Source: Absidia repens (lineage: Eukaryota > Mucoromycota > Mucoromycetes > Mucorales > Cunninghamellaceae). Taken from it: 64,000 nucleotides of DNA. Under the pieces are notes generated by a model. That model saw only the letters and a list, made by a program, of their open reading frames with translations. It made no database searches and was not told the origin of the DNA. This document shows positions 13,601-23,879 of this stretch, piece after piece. The DNA lies in the NCBI GenBank assembly GCA_002105175.1, contig MCGE01000027.1, forward strand, positions 262,001 through 326,000, given 5' to 3'. The translations under genes were made by a program, and so were the position numbers. Position 1 is the first letter of the stretch, and each line of letters begins with the position of its first letter.

Positions 13601-16068
13601 GACCCGGTACGCTATTCATGCTCAAGAATCTTTGCTAATCTCTGATATACAACAAGACCCTCGGTTCTCTGATGCGGAAACATGTGCAAAATCAGTGATC
13701 TGTACACCAATTACCCACAAAAGCGCTATCGTTGGATGTATTTTTATTGAAGGTGCGGTTGGATCGCTTATTTCTCGTCATGAAATGGTCCTTCGACTGC
13801 TATCTCAACAAATTGGTATTAGCGTCACAAACGCCCTTCTTTTTAAAAGCATTCAAAAGGTCACCTACGCCAATGTCAAGATGATCGAAAATCAAAAAGC
13901 AGCCCTGGAAGAAGCTCGGAAAAGTAAAGAAGCGGCTCTTCATGCCATGAAACTCAAGGCGGATTTTCTGGCCAACATGTCACACGAATTACGCACCCCA
14001 TTCTCTGGTTTTTATGGCATGATTTCTCTGCTGGCGGAAACAACTTTGGATGGTGAACAACTCGACATTGTACATACTGCTAAGGAAAGTTGTGAAATGC
14101 TCCTGAAAATTATTGGTAAGTGAATCAATATATTTACAAATCATCTTCAAAATCAGTACCTCACTCTGGTTCTTTTTTTTTTTAGATGATCTTCTGAACT
14201 TTTCAAAGTTGGAAGCGGGCAAAGTATCTCTGGACCTGGGACCTCTAGTTGTGGAAGAAGTGATTGCGGACACTATTGAAATTCTCAGCTCTTTGGCTGC
14301 GCGGAAAGGATTGGAACTGACCTACATCATTGATCGAAATGTACCTCAGACTATCATCGCCGATTCTTCTCGACTGCGACAAATCTTGACCAACCTGCTG
14401 GGCAATGCTATCAAGTTTACTCATCATGGCGGAGTGGTTATCCGGTGTCATCTGGAGGACGAAGGATTTTGTGAAGGCGATGATATTGGGCTACGCTTTG
14501 AAGTGATCGATACAGGTATTGGCATAAAACCAGAGCAACAACGCAACCTCTTTGAACCTTTTTCTCAAGTGGATGGCAGTACGACTCGGGTGTACGGTGG
14601 AACTGGTTTGGGCCTTTCTATATGCTTACAACTGGTACGACTCATGATGGGAAAAATGAGTGTGGAATCTCAACCAGACAATGGATCCAACTTTTGGTTT
14701 TTGGTCAAGGTGCAAAAGGACAAGAGAATTGAATCTTTTGAAGGTTGTCCATCTCGGGTGTCACAGCTTACTCAAAACAATATTTTACTGGCGACCAATC
14801 ATGATCATACATCAACTATGGTGAAATCTCTTTTGCCCGAATTCCAAGTGAATCGAACCTCTGATATTCAACACGCAGTGTCCCATGCCCTCCAAGAACA
14901 CTTCAAGATTCTCCTGTTTGATATACCACCGAAACCAAATAGCTTCATCGCCCAACAGCTACAAAGCGTAGATGACGATCCTGAATGCGAATTGCATATC
15001 ATTCTATTATACGGACCAGCAACGGAAGGACACAAAGTGGCGGCTGAAGCAATCAACGGGGCCTCTGACCGACGTGGGAGAATGGTAAAAATGGCAAAAC
15101 CTGCCAGACGATCGAAGCTATTAGGACTTTTGGAACAACTAGTGGAACATCCAAGGCATACTTCATTGGCGGTACAGCGACTCAATCAAAAGCAGCAAAT
15201 CAATAATTCTCAACATCATTCTCAACCTCAGCAGCATGTGTACAGTCAGCGTACTCCTTCTTTCCGTGGAGGTAGAATATCATCTCAACATGGAAATCGG
15301 ATCAGTGATTATGCGAATATGGATGAACTCGATTACTTCAAAAAGGGACCTGTTTTGATTGCGGAAGATAATATGGTTGCACAAAAACTCCTTCGAAAAC
15401 AATTAGAAAAAATGGGCTTCACGGTGGAAAGTGCCAACAATGGAGAAGAAGCCGTACAACTTTATCAACAACGTCCCGTGAACTACTTCACGGTTGCATT
15501 TTTTGACCATCATATGCCAAAGGTAAAAAAAAAAAAAATTAAAAAAAAGACTATTTGAAATACTCAATCTTTGGACCGTATATGAAATCGTTAGTGTGAT
15601 GGCGTAGAAGCAACAAAGCGAATTCGCGTTTTGGAATCATCTAGTGGCAGTCACCTTCCCATTATTGCTTTGACCGCCGACGTTCAAGCTTCTGCAAGGA
15701 CTACATGTATGGATGCCAAAATGACAAAACCTCTCATTATCAAAGACCTCGTATCAACCTTGCGCGATCTAAACCCTACATTGAATTCCCATGATTCGAC
15801 ACAACTATCTCTGCCTCCTTCTCCCTCTCCTCCACTGCTATCGCCTTTACCGCAACAACAATGGTCTTCAAATGCGGCTTCTATGATATCAACCACAGTG
15901 GAATCATCAACCACAACTCTGACGGACCTTTATACTGATCAAGCAACAGCTTTATATGCGTATTCGGATGATATCAGCAATAAAGACAAATCCAGCAATA
16001 GCTCAACAACCACGTGGACGATACCGGAACTTACTGATAGCAATAGAACAGCAAATTTTGAATCTTGA
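7636..16068 (+). CDS. Group X/CHK1-Mak-type hybrid histidine kinase, about 2,367 aa, 15 exons
   Basis: Exons: 7636-7754, 7843-8021, 8185-8346, 8441-8844, 8962-9051, 9158-9898, 9969-9993, 10135-11584, 11678-12547, 12616-12649, 12730-13275, 13352-13445, 13537-14115, 14186-15522, 15595-16068 (7,104 nt). Domain order: protein-kinase-like region (residues ~1-290); AAA-type ATPase with Walker A GDSGVGKST (~430) and Walker B FLEDLHQAD (~566-575); a long helical region; GAF (~1520-1660); HisKA with SHELRTP (His ~1721); HATPase with N box (~1831), DTGIGI and GGTGLGL (~1902); a degenerate receiver; and a C-terminal receiver with AEDN, FFDHHMP, ALTAD and the conserved Lys. This order matches fungal CHK1 and S. 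pombe Mak2/Mak3, which start His-Asp phosphorelays in oxidative stress. Receiver Asp, HisKA His and ATP-binding residues are present. The kinase-like region lacks HRD and DFG and is probably a pseudokinase. No PAS domain or membrane segment was seen. AATAAA lies at 16312. Confidence 0.93.
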
Positions 16069-16739
16069 CAGCTCGACCTCCAAAATATATCCTATACCTT
16101 TCTCCGCCAGATTCTCACTGCTATATCTTAAGCAACAAGAAATATATTCATTGGTCATTAGCTATTAGTCATTACTGCAGTTATTTAGTATATCATACCT
16201 TATTTATTATTTTATTTATTTACCCCTTATTGTATAACGTTTTGTTTTTAGATCTTATTTTTTGCACCTTATTGTTTCCAACGTCATTCTCTTACTATTT
16301 TACTATTTTGAAATAAAAATAAAAATAAAATAGGCGACTTTTTGAAGTTTTTTTGTGGTTTTCTTATTGTTCCTTGTACATAATGTATTAGGATTTGATA
16401 GCGAATATTGGGGCAATGGTCCAAGAGGCAGAGGGATTGGGCGGGCAAGGATTCATGCGTGTATTTCAGGACTGATATTTCAGGAAAAGGGGATACCAAT
16501 GAAATGTTTGTATTTAGGTGGCATGTATGGGATCCAAAACTTTTTTATATCGCGCCAGTCAATGGAAGGAACATTGAGGAACCCAGTCTGCGAAAACAGG
16601 GATGGGGGGGAAACAATTCAAATCCCGTCCACATGAATTTTATCTTCGCTGCCTCTCTTTTCCTTTCTTCCTTCTTTTTTTCCTTCATGATAGTCTGAAG
16701 GATTTGATGGCAAGGCTCATTGGGGGTACTGATGATCTA
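16069..16739. other. 3' UTR and intergenic DNA after the histidine kinase
   Basis: Overlapping AATAAA hexamers at 16312-16331 are a likely cleavage signal for the kinase transcript. The rest contains only short ORFs without splice or motif support. Confidence 0.5.
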
Positions 16740-16925
16740 GGATTAATGTTAGAACTTGAATTAGGGGCGTTTTAAAAAACGCAAAACAAACATCATGGGG
16801 AAACGCCTTCATTTTGAATGTAGCATTTGGGAACGTCTGTAGATTAGCATCATGGAATCGTCATTAGTTTAGTAATAGTTTGTCATCGTTTGTATCTACG
16901 TTTGAATAAATACGTTTTTTTTTTA
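16740..16925 (+). repeat. Family A repeat, copy A1 (divergent)
   Basis: This copy shares with the other A copies the core ATGGGGAAAC..CC..TTCATTTTG, the following GGGAAC and AGATTAGC words, and an AATAAA about 110 bp later. Its stem is changed on both sides: GGCGTTT (16766-16772) pairs with AAACGCC (16801-16807), where other copies have AAGGGTTT and AAACCCTT. Confidence 0.7.
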
Positions 16926-17004
16926 AATTAGTTTCTCTGTTGTACGTTTACCTGATGAACTTCATCGAATGTGTATTACACATGCATAGAAAAAAAAAGT
17001 GTGT

Positions 17005-17011
<7 letters not shown>

Positions 17012-17034
<23 letters not shown>
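17012..17034. repeat. (TA)n microsatellite
   Basis: An alternating TA run sits in gene-free DNA. Similar runs occur at about 37257 and 60990. Confidence 0.8.
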
Positions 17035-17036
<2 letters not shown>

Positions 17037-17247
17037 AAAAAGGAACGGATTGGGTATTATGGAGACTGATTCCACCAACTCTATAAGTTTGTGCGTAGAA
17101 AAGAAAACAGTGAGGCATTTGTGTAAAAAAACAGCTGTTAGAGTGTATTTTGTTGTGGTGGGATATATCGAAGAGCAAAGTTGAGAATACTGTAGTATTA
17201 ATTATGTAGCTACTGGGTGGCAGGGCATTTATAAAGTGTGGGTTTTG

Positions 17248-17272
17248 ATGGGATGGGATGGGATGGGATGGA
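17248..17272 (+). repeat. (GGGAT)n microsatellite
   Basis: Four to five GATGG/GGGAT units occur in tandem with G on one strand only. It is isolated and not telomere-like. Confidence 0.75.
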
Positions 17273-17348
17273 AGACTCTGTGATTTGGCACTGTGGGTGG
17301 GCAGTGATTGAGAAAAAATGATGGACGGCTCCTATGGTGGGCAGAGCG

Positions 17349-17530
17349 TAGGGCTCTTAATTTGGTCCCGTCCCGATTATGGTATTGAGAAAAAGTCCTC
17401 AATACCTGGTACCGATCAGTACCAATACCTACTAATGGTATTGTCTCGCTAAGGTTTTGGTATTGTTAATCCCGCTAAGAGGTATTGATCAATACCAATA
17501 CTCCTCATTAAGGTATTGTTAAGAGTCCTC
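17349..17530. mobile_element. Foldback/MITE-like element rich in GGTATTG / CAATACC palindromes
   Basis: The ends are inverted repeats (TAGGGCTCTTAA on the left, TTAAGAGTCCT on the right). Inside are hairpins: GGTATTGAG...CTCAATACC, GGTACC..GGTACC-type pairs and the perfect palindrome GGTATTGATCAATACC. A truncated, inverted second copy lies at 19773-19865. The TAGGG start resembles hAT ends, but I found no matching target-site duplication. It contains no ORF, so it is non-autonomous if mobile. Confidence 0.6.
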
Positions 17531-17689
17531 CTGATGATGAACATTCGTTTACATAGCTTTGTTATTCCTCCTGCGCGTAGCTTACTTGAAACAATCTCCT
17601 CTTTAGATTTTAGACTGTTTTATTTTTTTTACTCGAAATAAATTAGACATTGTTATTTATACAGTATTGTTATATTATTAAATGGAATA

Positions 17690-17985
17690 GGACTTGTTAT
17701 CAAGTATTGTGAAACTTTTGGATCATTCTTTATTTCTATTCAAATGTATTGTCTTATTTATACTGATGTGATGGTATGTGGGCATGTTAAATTAGGGGTG
17801 ACGAATATGATAGGAATTCGGGATCTGAATTACGTATTATTGAATGATCGCATGTGCATGAACGAAGGTATAGGGATAAGTGTAGGGTTAAATATGAATG
17901 TATATACATGAAAAGATGTATGGTAGATGGAATGATAGGTGAATCTGTTGGTATACAACATTAACCACATCCCTAATAAAATGGT
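17690..17985 (-). repeat. Family B repeat, copy B1
   Basis: Read on the minus strand it matches 50940-51260: GTTGTATAC..CCAACA, ATTCACCTATCAT, CCATCTACCATACA, GTTCATGCA, ACGTAATTCAGA(C/T)CCCGAAT and CACAATACTTGATAACAAGTCC appear in the same order. It lies in gene-free DNA. Confidence 0.75.
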
Positions 17986-18469
17986 GATTGATTCACATCA
18001 AATAAAAGTAATCAATATTCTTATTTTATTTTCGACTTTCTATTTTTTTTATTTCATAACAGAATATCCATTAACCCGAGTTACTTTCTAACAAAAAACA
18101 CAATAACATATATTGTCTTTTACCACTAGTCCATGCACATATTTAACTATCTTGTGAAATGGCAATCTTTATCATTTTATTAAAAAGAACAACTATTAAA
18201 AATCAATTACTAAAATTAGTAATACCATTCAGGCCTTTAATTTCCGTCCATTAAAATTTTCTAATATTGTTAGTCCATCCAAGAACGTGTACCAAACAAA
18301 TATAATCATCTACTTCACTATATCGAAAATACCTCTAATAAGTTTGATGAATATTTAAACATTCCAAGAAATGCAAGATTTACAATCATAGACTTAATGA
18401 AATTTCAGTCAAGCCAAAAACGAAGGAAGGAACAATCAAAACAAAAATGGTCATTACACAGGCTTCGGA

Positions 18470-18565
18470 GCTTAAAGCGGTGAAAAAAATTTTGGGCTCC
18501 GCTCGCACTGCCCCCTGGGACATTTTGGCAAAAGCGCGGCTACGCCGCGCCTCTCCCGGCGCTTT
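18470..18565. repeat. GC-rich hairpin island
   Basis: A sharp GC-rich patch sits in AT-rich DNA. It has the perfect stem GCGCGGC-TAC-GCCGCGC (18534-18550), nested between AAAGCGC and GCGCTTTT. The flanking words CTTCGGAGCT and GGGCTCCGCTCGC also look palindromic. No coding sense was seen. Confidence 0.6.
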
Positions 18566-18756
18566 TTTAGCGGATTTCCATGTTTTTTTAGCGGTATGGA
18601 GGGGTATTTCTGTGTGTGTATGGGGATATTGGATGGGGAAAAAAAAAAAAAAAAAAATGGTATGAGTAGAAGGAGTATGTGACTAGAAAGCGGATCCAAG
18701 CAAACGTGGATGTCCAAGTATGTGTGTGGTTGAATGGTGGGCAATAATGTAGAGGC

Positions 18757-19061
18757 GGTTATTATGGCTGTAGGCTTTAGCTGTGAGCTTATAGGCGTAA
18801 ACTTTAGAGCATTGTGCAATTAATTGTATGAGAGATGGATGGATGGTTTGGTGGCAAAAAATGATTGTATAATATTTCTAAAGATGCATGGAAAATTTGA
18901 AGTTGAACGGTTTCGTAGTTCGTTTTATATAAAGCGAAGAAGAGTATATTGCAGGTTAATTGGATTTTGCAGGCTGTAAAGCCAGATGGGTGTGAATTCA
19001 ACCGCCGCCGCCGGCAGTCTGGATTGTTGATCCAAAAAAAAAAAAAATGGGAGCGCAAATC

Positions 19062-19095
<34 letters not shown>

Positions 19096-19515
19096 CAAGT
19101 CAACGGGAATGAGCCAACATCTGTTCACAGTTTTTGGCTCATTGTGGACCTGGTGGTTTTGGCTTTCTGTTTAGAAATAGTTTAGAAGGGTTTTAGAAAA
19201 GGGATTTCAAGAAGCATGGGGAAACCCTTTCATTTTGATTCTAGAATCTTGGGGAAATGTCTTGATTAGCTTAGTACATGTATATGTCTCTTTTCTTCAA
19301 TAAAACATATATCTGCTTCCTTAAACCTTGTCTTTACTTCAAAAAACTACCTGCCTTAGCTTTAAAAAATGTGTATTTGCTTCAATGATGTATGTTGAAA
19401 CTTCATTAGTAGCTTGAGATCCCTTTTTTATTTTACATCTTTCCGTCTTCTACACCATTCTTCTAGGCTAACACCTTTCTCAACTACTATTGATCGGTCT
19501 ATCGTATTCCTAGTC
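18757..19515 (+). repeat. Family A repeat, copy A2 (long subfamily)
   Basis: Very similar to 49995-50560 across a TATATAAAGCGAAGAAG block, a CCGCCGCCGCCGGCAG block, paired A runs, a GACAAGTCAACGGGAATGAG block and the A core with AAGGGTTTT and AAACCCTTT. Its 5' part (ATTATGGCTGTAGGC to GTATGAG, 18757-18835) is shared with A4 at 22614. AATAAA follows the core at 19299. Confidence 0.8.
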
Positions 19516-19772
19516 CCTGATTAGCAATATATATATCAAAGTATCTATATCGTCATCTTTAAAAAGAAAGAGCGGTAAAGCCTTATCTAAGATAACCATC
19601 TAAGATAAAGATCTATGACTGAAATTTCCATCATTTCCTCCCCTCACATCACGTAGAACGTCTCTGACTTTGTATTTTCCATCCATTTCGTCTACTCACA
19701 TCACTATATCCATGTCGCTGTTACAATCGTGTGTGGTTTTTTTTTTTTTTGGCAACTGTAAGTAGCATTTTA

Positions 19773-19865
19773 CTAGGGCTCTTAACAATACCTAAATGAG
19801 GTGTATTGATATTGAAAAATACCATGTTAGCGAGATTAGCAATACCTGTCGTATTCTTGGTTCCT
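19773..19865. mobile_element. Truncated copy of the foldback element
   Basis: It starts CTAGGGCTCTTAACAATACCT and continues AATGAGG..GTATTG..GATATTG and TTAGCGAGATTA..CAATACC, following the reverse complement of 17400-17530. The other terminal repeat is missing. Confidence 0.55.
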
Positions 19866-20394
19866 GATTAGCAATATTTACATCAAAGCATCTATACCAT
19901 CATCATTTGTATATCCGCCTTATCTCTTCACTCTATTTTTTACCCCTGAATTCCCCACTTAATATCACACTTGTCATTCAACACATCAGATAGCACACAG
20001 CCTCAATTATCCGTAGTCTTAAATATACCGTTATAATGCTACCATCCACAGCCGCATATATCTTCATTTTATTATAAAAAGACTTCATATTTTATCAATT
20101 AAATAAAAACCATATGTTGCGAACAGTTTATAGCCTAAATGAACGCTAATTGTCTCAATTTTGGATTTCAAATTCCGTTGGTTTTTTTTTTGTCTTTTTT
20201 CCTCAATTCAACCAACCAATTTAACAACATTCACATGGGACGGTGAAATGGATCCGTACCTGGCGCAATAAAGGACTGGTTAGATTATTTTGCGTTGGAA
20301 CATAGATCATGAATTAGTTCAGTACATCGTATTATGATTCAGTTTAGCACATTTATATTCCCTGTTTTTATATTACTGAATAAAAAACGACATA

Positions 20395-21357
20395 TGGTGC
20401 GGCTCACTTACAATGTCAAATTTTCAACTTTCATTTCAGTTTTGTGGTTTCGATCGCCGTTTGAATAAGCCTTTTAAAGTCTTTTTTTTTTTTTCCTCCT
20501 TCCTTTCTTTTCTTTTTTTTTCCCAAGTCACCGCCATTTGATTGATCTTAATGAGGTGATGTTCAACTAGGATTAGTGTCAGGACTAGTTTAGAAGGGTT
20601 TTCAGCTCAGGTATTACGAGATGCATGGGGAAACCCTTTCATTTTGTATTCAGAATTTGGGACCACTATTAGATTAGCCTTCATCTTAGTTCAGTATTGG
20701 CTGTCATTGTTATAATTACTACTGAATAAACTTTGTCTTGGCTTTTCTATCATTATTCTTTCTCATTGTTTGATTGTCTTACCAAATGTATATACATGGC
20801 TTATTATAAGCAGAAAAAAAAACGGGTGTGTGTGTGTGTCTGTGCGTACAGCAACAAAAAAAAAAGAAGGGGCGGTACTTTTTATTGTACAGTACTGTAC
20901 AAATAATAAATAAAAATAAAAATACATAAACTAATCTTCGTTTGCAAGTCTTACAATCTACATCTACGTTTACTAACTACGCTTGATATCGGAGCGGGAA
21001 CGAGCAAAAAACAGGACCTGGTTTCCAAGTGTAAAATTTTTTACCTTGTTTTCGGTATAATATTTTATAGTTTTCGCGCTGTTTTACAAAATAAATGCAC
21101 ATATCATTTTCCTTTTTAAAACATCAGATACGTTTCAAATCCTAGGCCTGCCAGTCAAAGTCTTCTTTTTTTGAAGGCTGATAACTTTTTCTTTTTCTAA
21201 AAAAAAAAACAAACTGATGTACACATTTTTTTTATTACAGGTCTAAATTATCCTACTGTATTTATACATACATTGTATTTTGAGGTGGCCATTTTTTAAA
21301 AAACCATCAGCTTTCTAGGATCATGTCTAAAATTTGACATTATAAGTGAGCCGCACC
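20395..21357. mobile_element. Tc1/mariner-style TIR element, non-autonomous, about 963 bp
   Basis: The ends are a near-perfect inverted repeat of about 30 bp: TGGTGCGGCTCACTTACAAT at 20395 and its complement ending at 21357, continuing inward as GTCAAATTTT. Each end is flanked by TA, the duplication made by Tc1/mariner transposases. No transposase ORF is present. Family A copy A3 lies inside. Internal DNA is AT-rich. Confidence 0.7.
20460..20745 (+). repeat. Family A repeat, copy A3
   Basis: It has a T/C-rich leader (20479-20522), then AGGACTAGTTTAGAAGGGTT and the core ATGCATGGGGAAACCCTTTC. AAGGGTTT (20594-20601) pairs with AAACCCTT (20631-20638). GAATAAA follows at 20729. It lies inside the TIR element. 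Confidence 0.75.
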
Positions 21358-21486
21358 ATACCTTGATCACTTTTATGCATGTAAGGATATTATACTATGT
21401 TGATATTTTGTCCCTACTTATATATGATAGTTAGTTTATAGTATAATGAGAAGTCAAAAAAATATTTATTGGAAGTGAAAAATTAA

Positions 21487-21684
21487 TCAAGATGACATGG
21501 TTGTATCGCGCACGAATATGGGCGTGACATTGTTATGAAATAAGTTGATGCATTTTTTTCTTGCGGTGATGTTGCTCTTCTTTTTATGATTTGCAAGCCA
21601 CAACATATCAGTGGCCAGTTTTGCCCCTCGCAACTGAGCTATGTTGCACAGAGAACTGCCTTGTTTATAACCCCGCCCACTCAT
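21487..21684 (-). other. Small ORF of uncertain reality, 65 codons
   Basis: An ATG-led ORF (starts MSGRGYKQGS, ends RDTTMSS) lies in a patch richer in GC than its surroundings. No motif, paralogue or splice context was recognised. It sits 130 bp beyond the TIR element and could be a relic of another element. Confidence 0.2.
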
Positions 21685-21970
21685 ATATTTTCCTTTTGTA
21701 GTAAAAGACCTGGCTCAATTTTCCCCCTCACAGCCTGGACCGACGAACTTTAAATGCCTAAGGCTTGTTTTTTTTATTATGAAAGTTGATAAAAAAAAAT
21801 ACGGATTTATATTTGCCATGACCTATACTATTCAAATTCGTATTAAAAAAAAAAAAAAAATCACCACAAAAAAAAAAGCCTTAGGGTTTCAAGATTGATG
21901 TCGGGATATTTAGGTTCTAACCTGTTCGCACCATATAGCGATGTATATTGATATGTAAATAAATAATACT

Positions 21971-22612
21971 ATGTGGGAAAGAAGGAGGTTCTATGATATA
22001 TGTAACGGTAAGTTAAATAAGCTGAATCAAACCCGAAGAATTGTCTACCGCAATAGAATACTATGTAAAATAGTCTACAGCTGTAATGTTTTGTGTATCA
22101 AGAGTAGAGTCAATCAAGTAAGTGATATAACAGGTATGGTTTTTATTATATAAAATGATAGAGGGTATTTATTGTAAAAGTAGGGGAAGCGGATGTTGGG
22201 ATTATGTTGATCACGGCAAGGCAAAATTGTTGGTTTGTGATGGATAACCGGATAAATGATATATTTGTATGGTGTAGGCCCAGTATGATGGCAAATGACA
22301 AATACGACAGGTTCCATTAACGTATTTGTTTTGAATGAAAAAATTCAATTTTCATGCAAAATTAATTAAGATTGAAATCTTATACTGGACTTTAAATCTG
22401 CGGGAGTTATTATCATAATTAAAACAATTGCAACCGCCTGACTTCGTAATATAACTACTGTATTAAAAAAATGAACTTCCTCATTTTTTTTTTATCCAAA
22501 ACAGCCAACAAACGATGCCACCACTCACATAGAAAGTCCCAGTGTAGCTCCTGCGGCGATTAAAGCAACGTGTCGACGTTCGGAGTTAAAAAAGAGTGCT
22601 TCCCCAGTGCCT
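21971..22612 (+). pseudogene. E2F-like winged-helix gene fragment (probable relic)
   Basis: Frame 21971-22007 reads MWERRRFYDICN and ends at a strong GTAAGT donor. Joining it to an acceptor at 22073 (65 bp intron) continues in frame as VYSCNVLCIKSRVNQ to another GTAAGT donor at 22118. RRRxYDIxN followed by V and a short basic segment is the DNA-recognition helix signature of E2F/DP factors. A stop lies five codons before the ATG and no upstream E2F helices were found. A further open, acceptor-led segment at 22503-22612 reads PTNDATTHIESPS..RRSELKKSASPVP and then runs into family A copy A4. The pieces look like a truncated gene interrupted by repeats. Chance similarity cannot be excluded. Confidence 0.35.
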
Positions 22613-22613
22613 T

Positions 22614-23480
22614 ATTATGGCTGTAGGCCTTTAGCTGTGAGCTTATAGGCGGAAACTTTAGAGCATTCTTACAATTAATTGTATGAGCCATCAATGATTG
22701 GCTTGGTGACAAAAATCTGTCGATTTATTGGGTATCAGAGCTTTTTATTGAAGTGTTACGCCGATTAGGTATTTACGTGTGTGTTTAAAAATATTCCTTC
22801 ATTTCATAGACCGTTTTCCAAACCTCGCCCACGTGCAGTATTTATTTTCTCTTTCCCGCCTTTTTTATTTTTTCGGCTCTCTTTCTTTTTGTTAATTTTA
22901 TTTTTTTCTTCCTCATTCCAATTCTATGGGGTTATATTTTGGACTTTTGATTAATGTCAGGATTAGTTTAGAAGGGGTTTCAGCTTAGGGATCACAAGAT
23001 GCATGGGGAAACCATTTCATTTTGGATCTAGGATTTGGGACCTCCATTAGTTGGCTTTTTATATCCTCCATTAGCTCAGTGAAATGTTAGTTTGTCATAG
23101 ATTGTATCTATACCTGAATAAAATATATTTTTTTACATCCTTCTATGAAAAATGACCCATTGGTTTCTTTCATGTCTTGTGCAATATATCACTTTGTTAC
23201 TATGATCGCGCCTTTAGATTAGTGGAATGCTGTACTTTCAATAAAAGATATCCATTTAGTCTTTTCCGTATATTCTATCAAGTAGTATCTTGGTCCCATT
23301 TTACATGCGCCCCTTTAGATTAGTGTTGGGCATACTTTAAATCTCGCATCAGCCTTTCTCTCTCAATCTTCCTCCCCTAGATCCTTCCTTTGAATCCGTT
23401 TTAACAACGAACTTCTCCCATTTAGTTTTTGTATCTATCGATATGCTTTAATAAACGCCTGCCTCTTTATTAATTATTCT
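22614..23480 (+). repeat. Family A repeat, copy A4 (long)
   Basis: It begins ATTATGGCTGTAGGCCTTTA as in A2. A promoter-like block at 22825-22905 (CGCCCACGTG, TTTCCCGCC, TTTTCGGCTCTCTTTC) is followed by the core TGTCAGGATTAGTTTAGAAG and ATGCATGGGGAAACC. Downstream it shares with A5 and A7 the block CATGTCTTGTGCAATA and two CCTTTAGATTAGTG words, with repeated AATAAA signals. Confidence 0.75.
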
Positions 23481-23879
23481 TCGGCTTAACATTAGTGAAG
23501 CAGGTCTCTGTTGTAGCTAAATTTAAAGTGTCCCTACTAAAAATTTGCTCTTTAATTCACACACTTGGTACTCTTTCCCGCCCGTTTCGCCACACATAAT
23601 AATACATCAAATTCAAGAATATTGTTGAGGCTACAACAACATTGACCACAAACCAAAAAATATGATTCACATAAAATTTCATCAAAATGAGCTTTATTTT
23701 ACAATATAAAAGTACAAATATAAATGTTTTAAGATAACAAAAACCCCCCCCCCATAGATAAAGCATGTTGAGCAAAGGGTGTATCATAATAGTCTATCAG
23801 AAGTGCAACTGTGCGTGTGTGAGGAAGTGTGTGTATAAATGAAGAAAAGAAAGAAAACACAAAAAATAAACAAGCTATC

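Noticed and set aside
7636..16068. Splitting the histidine kinase region into several genes
   Set aside because: All 14 introns have matching phases, and the domain order equals that of single CHK1/Mak-type proteins.
22731..22741. GGTATCAGAGC, identical to the plant-type copia primer-binding site
   Set aside because: It lacks the leading T context and a preceding LTR end. Fungal initiator tRNA 3' ends differ, and it lies within family A copy A4.
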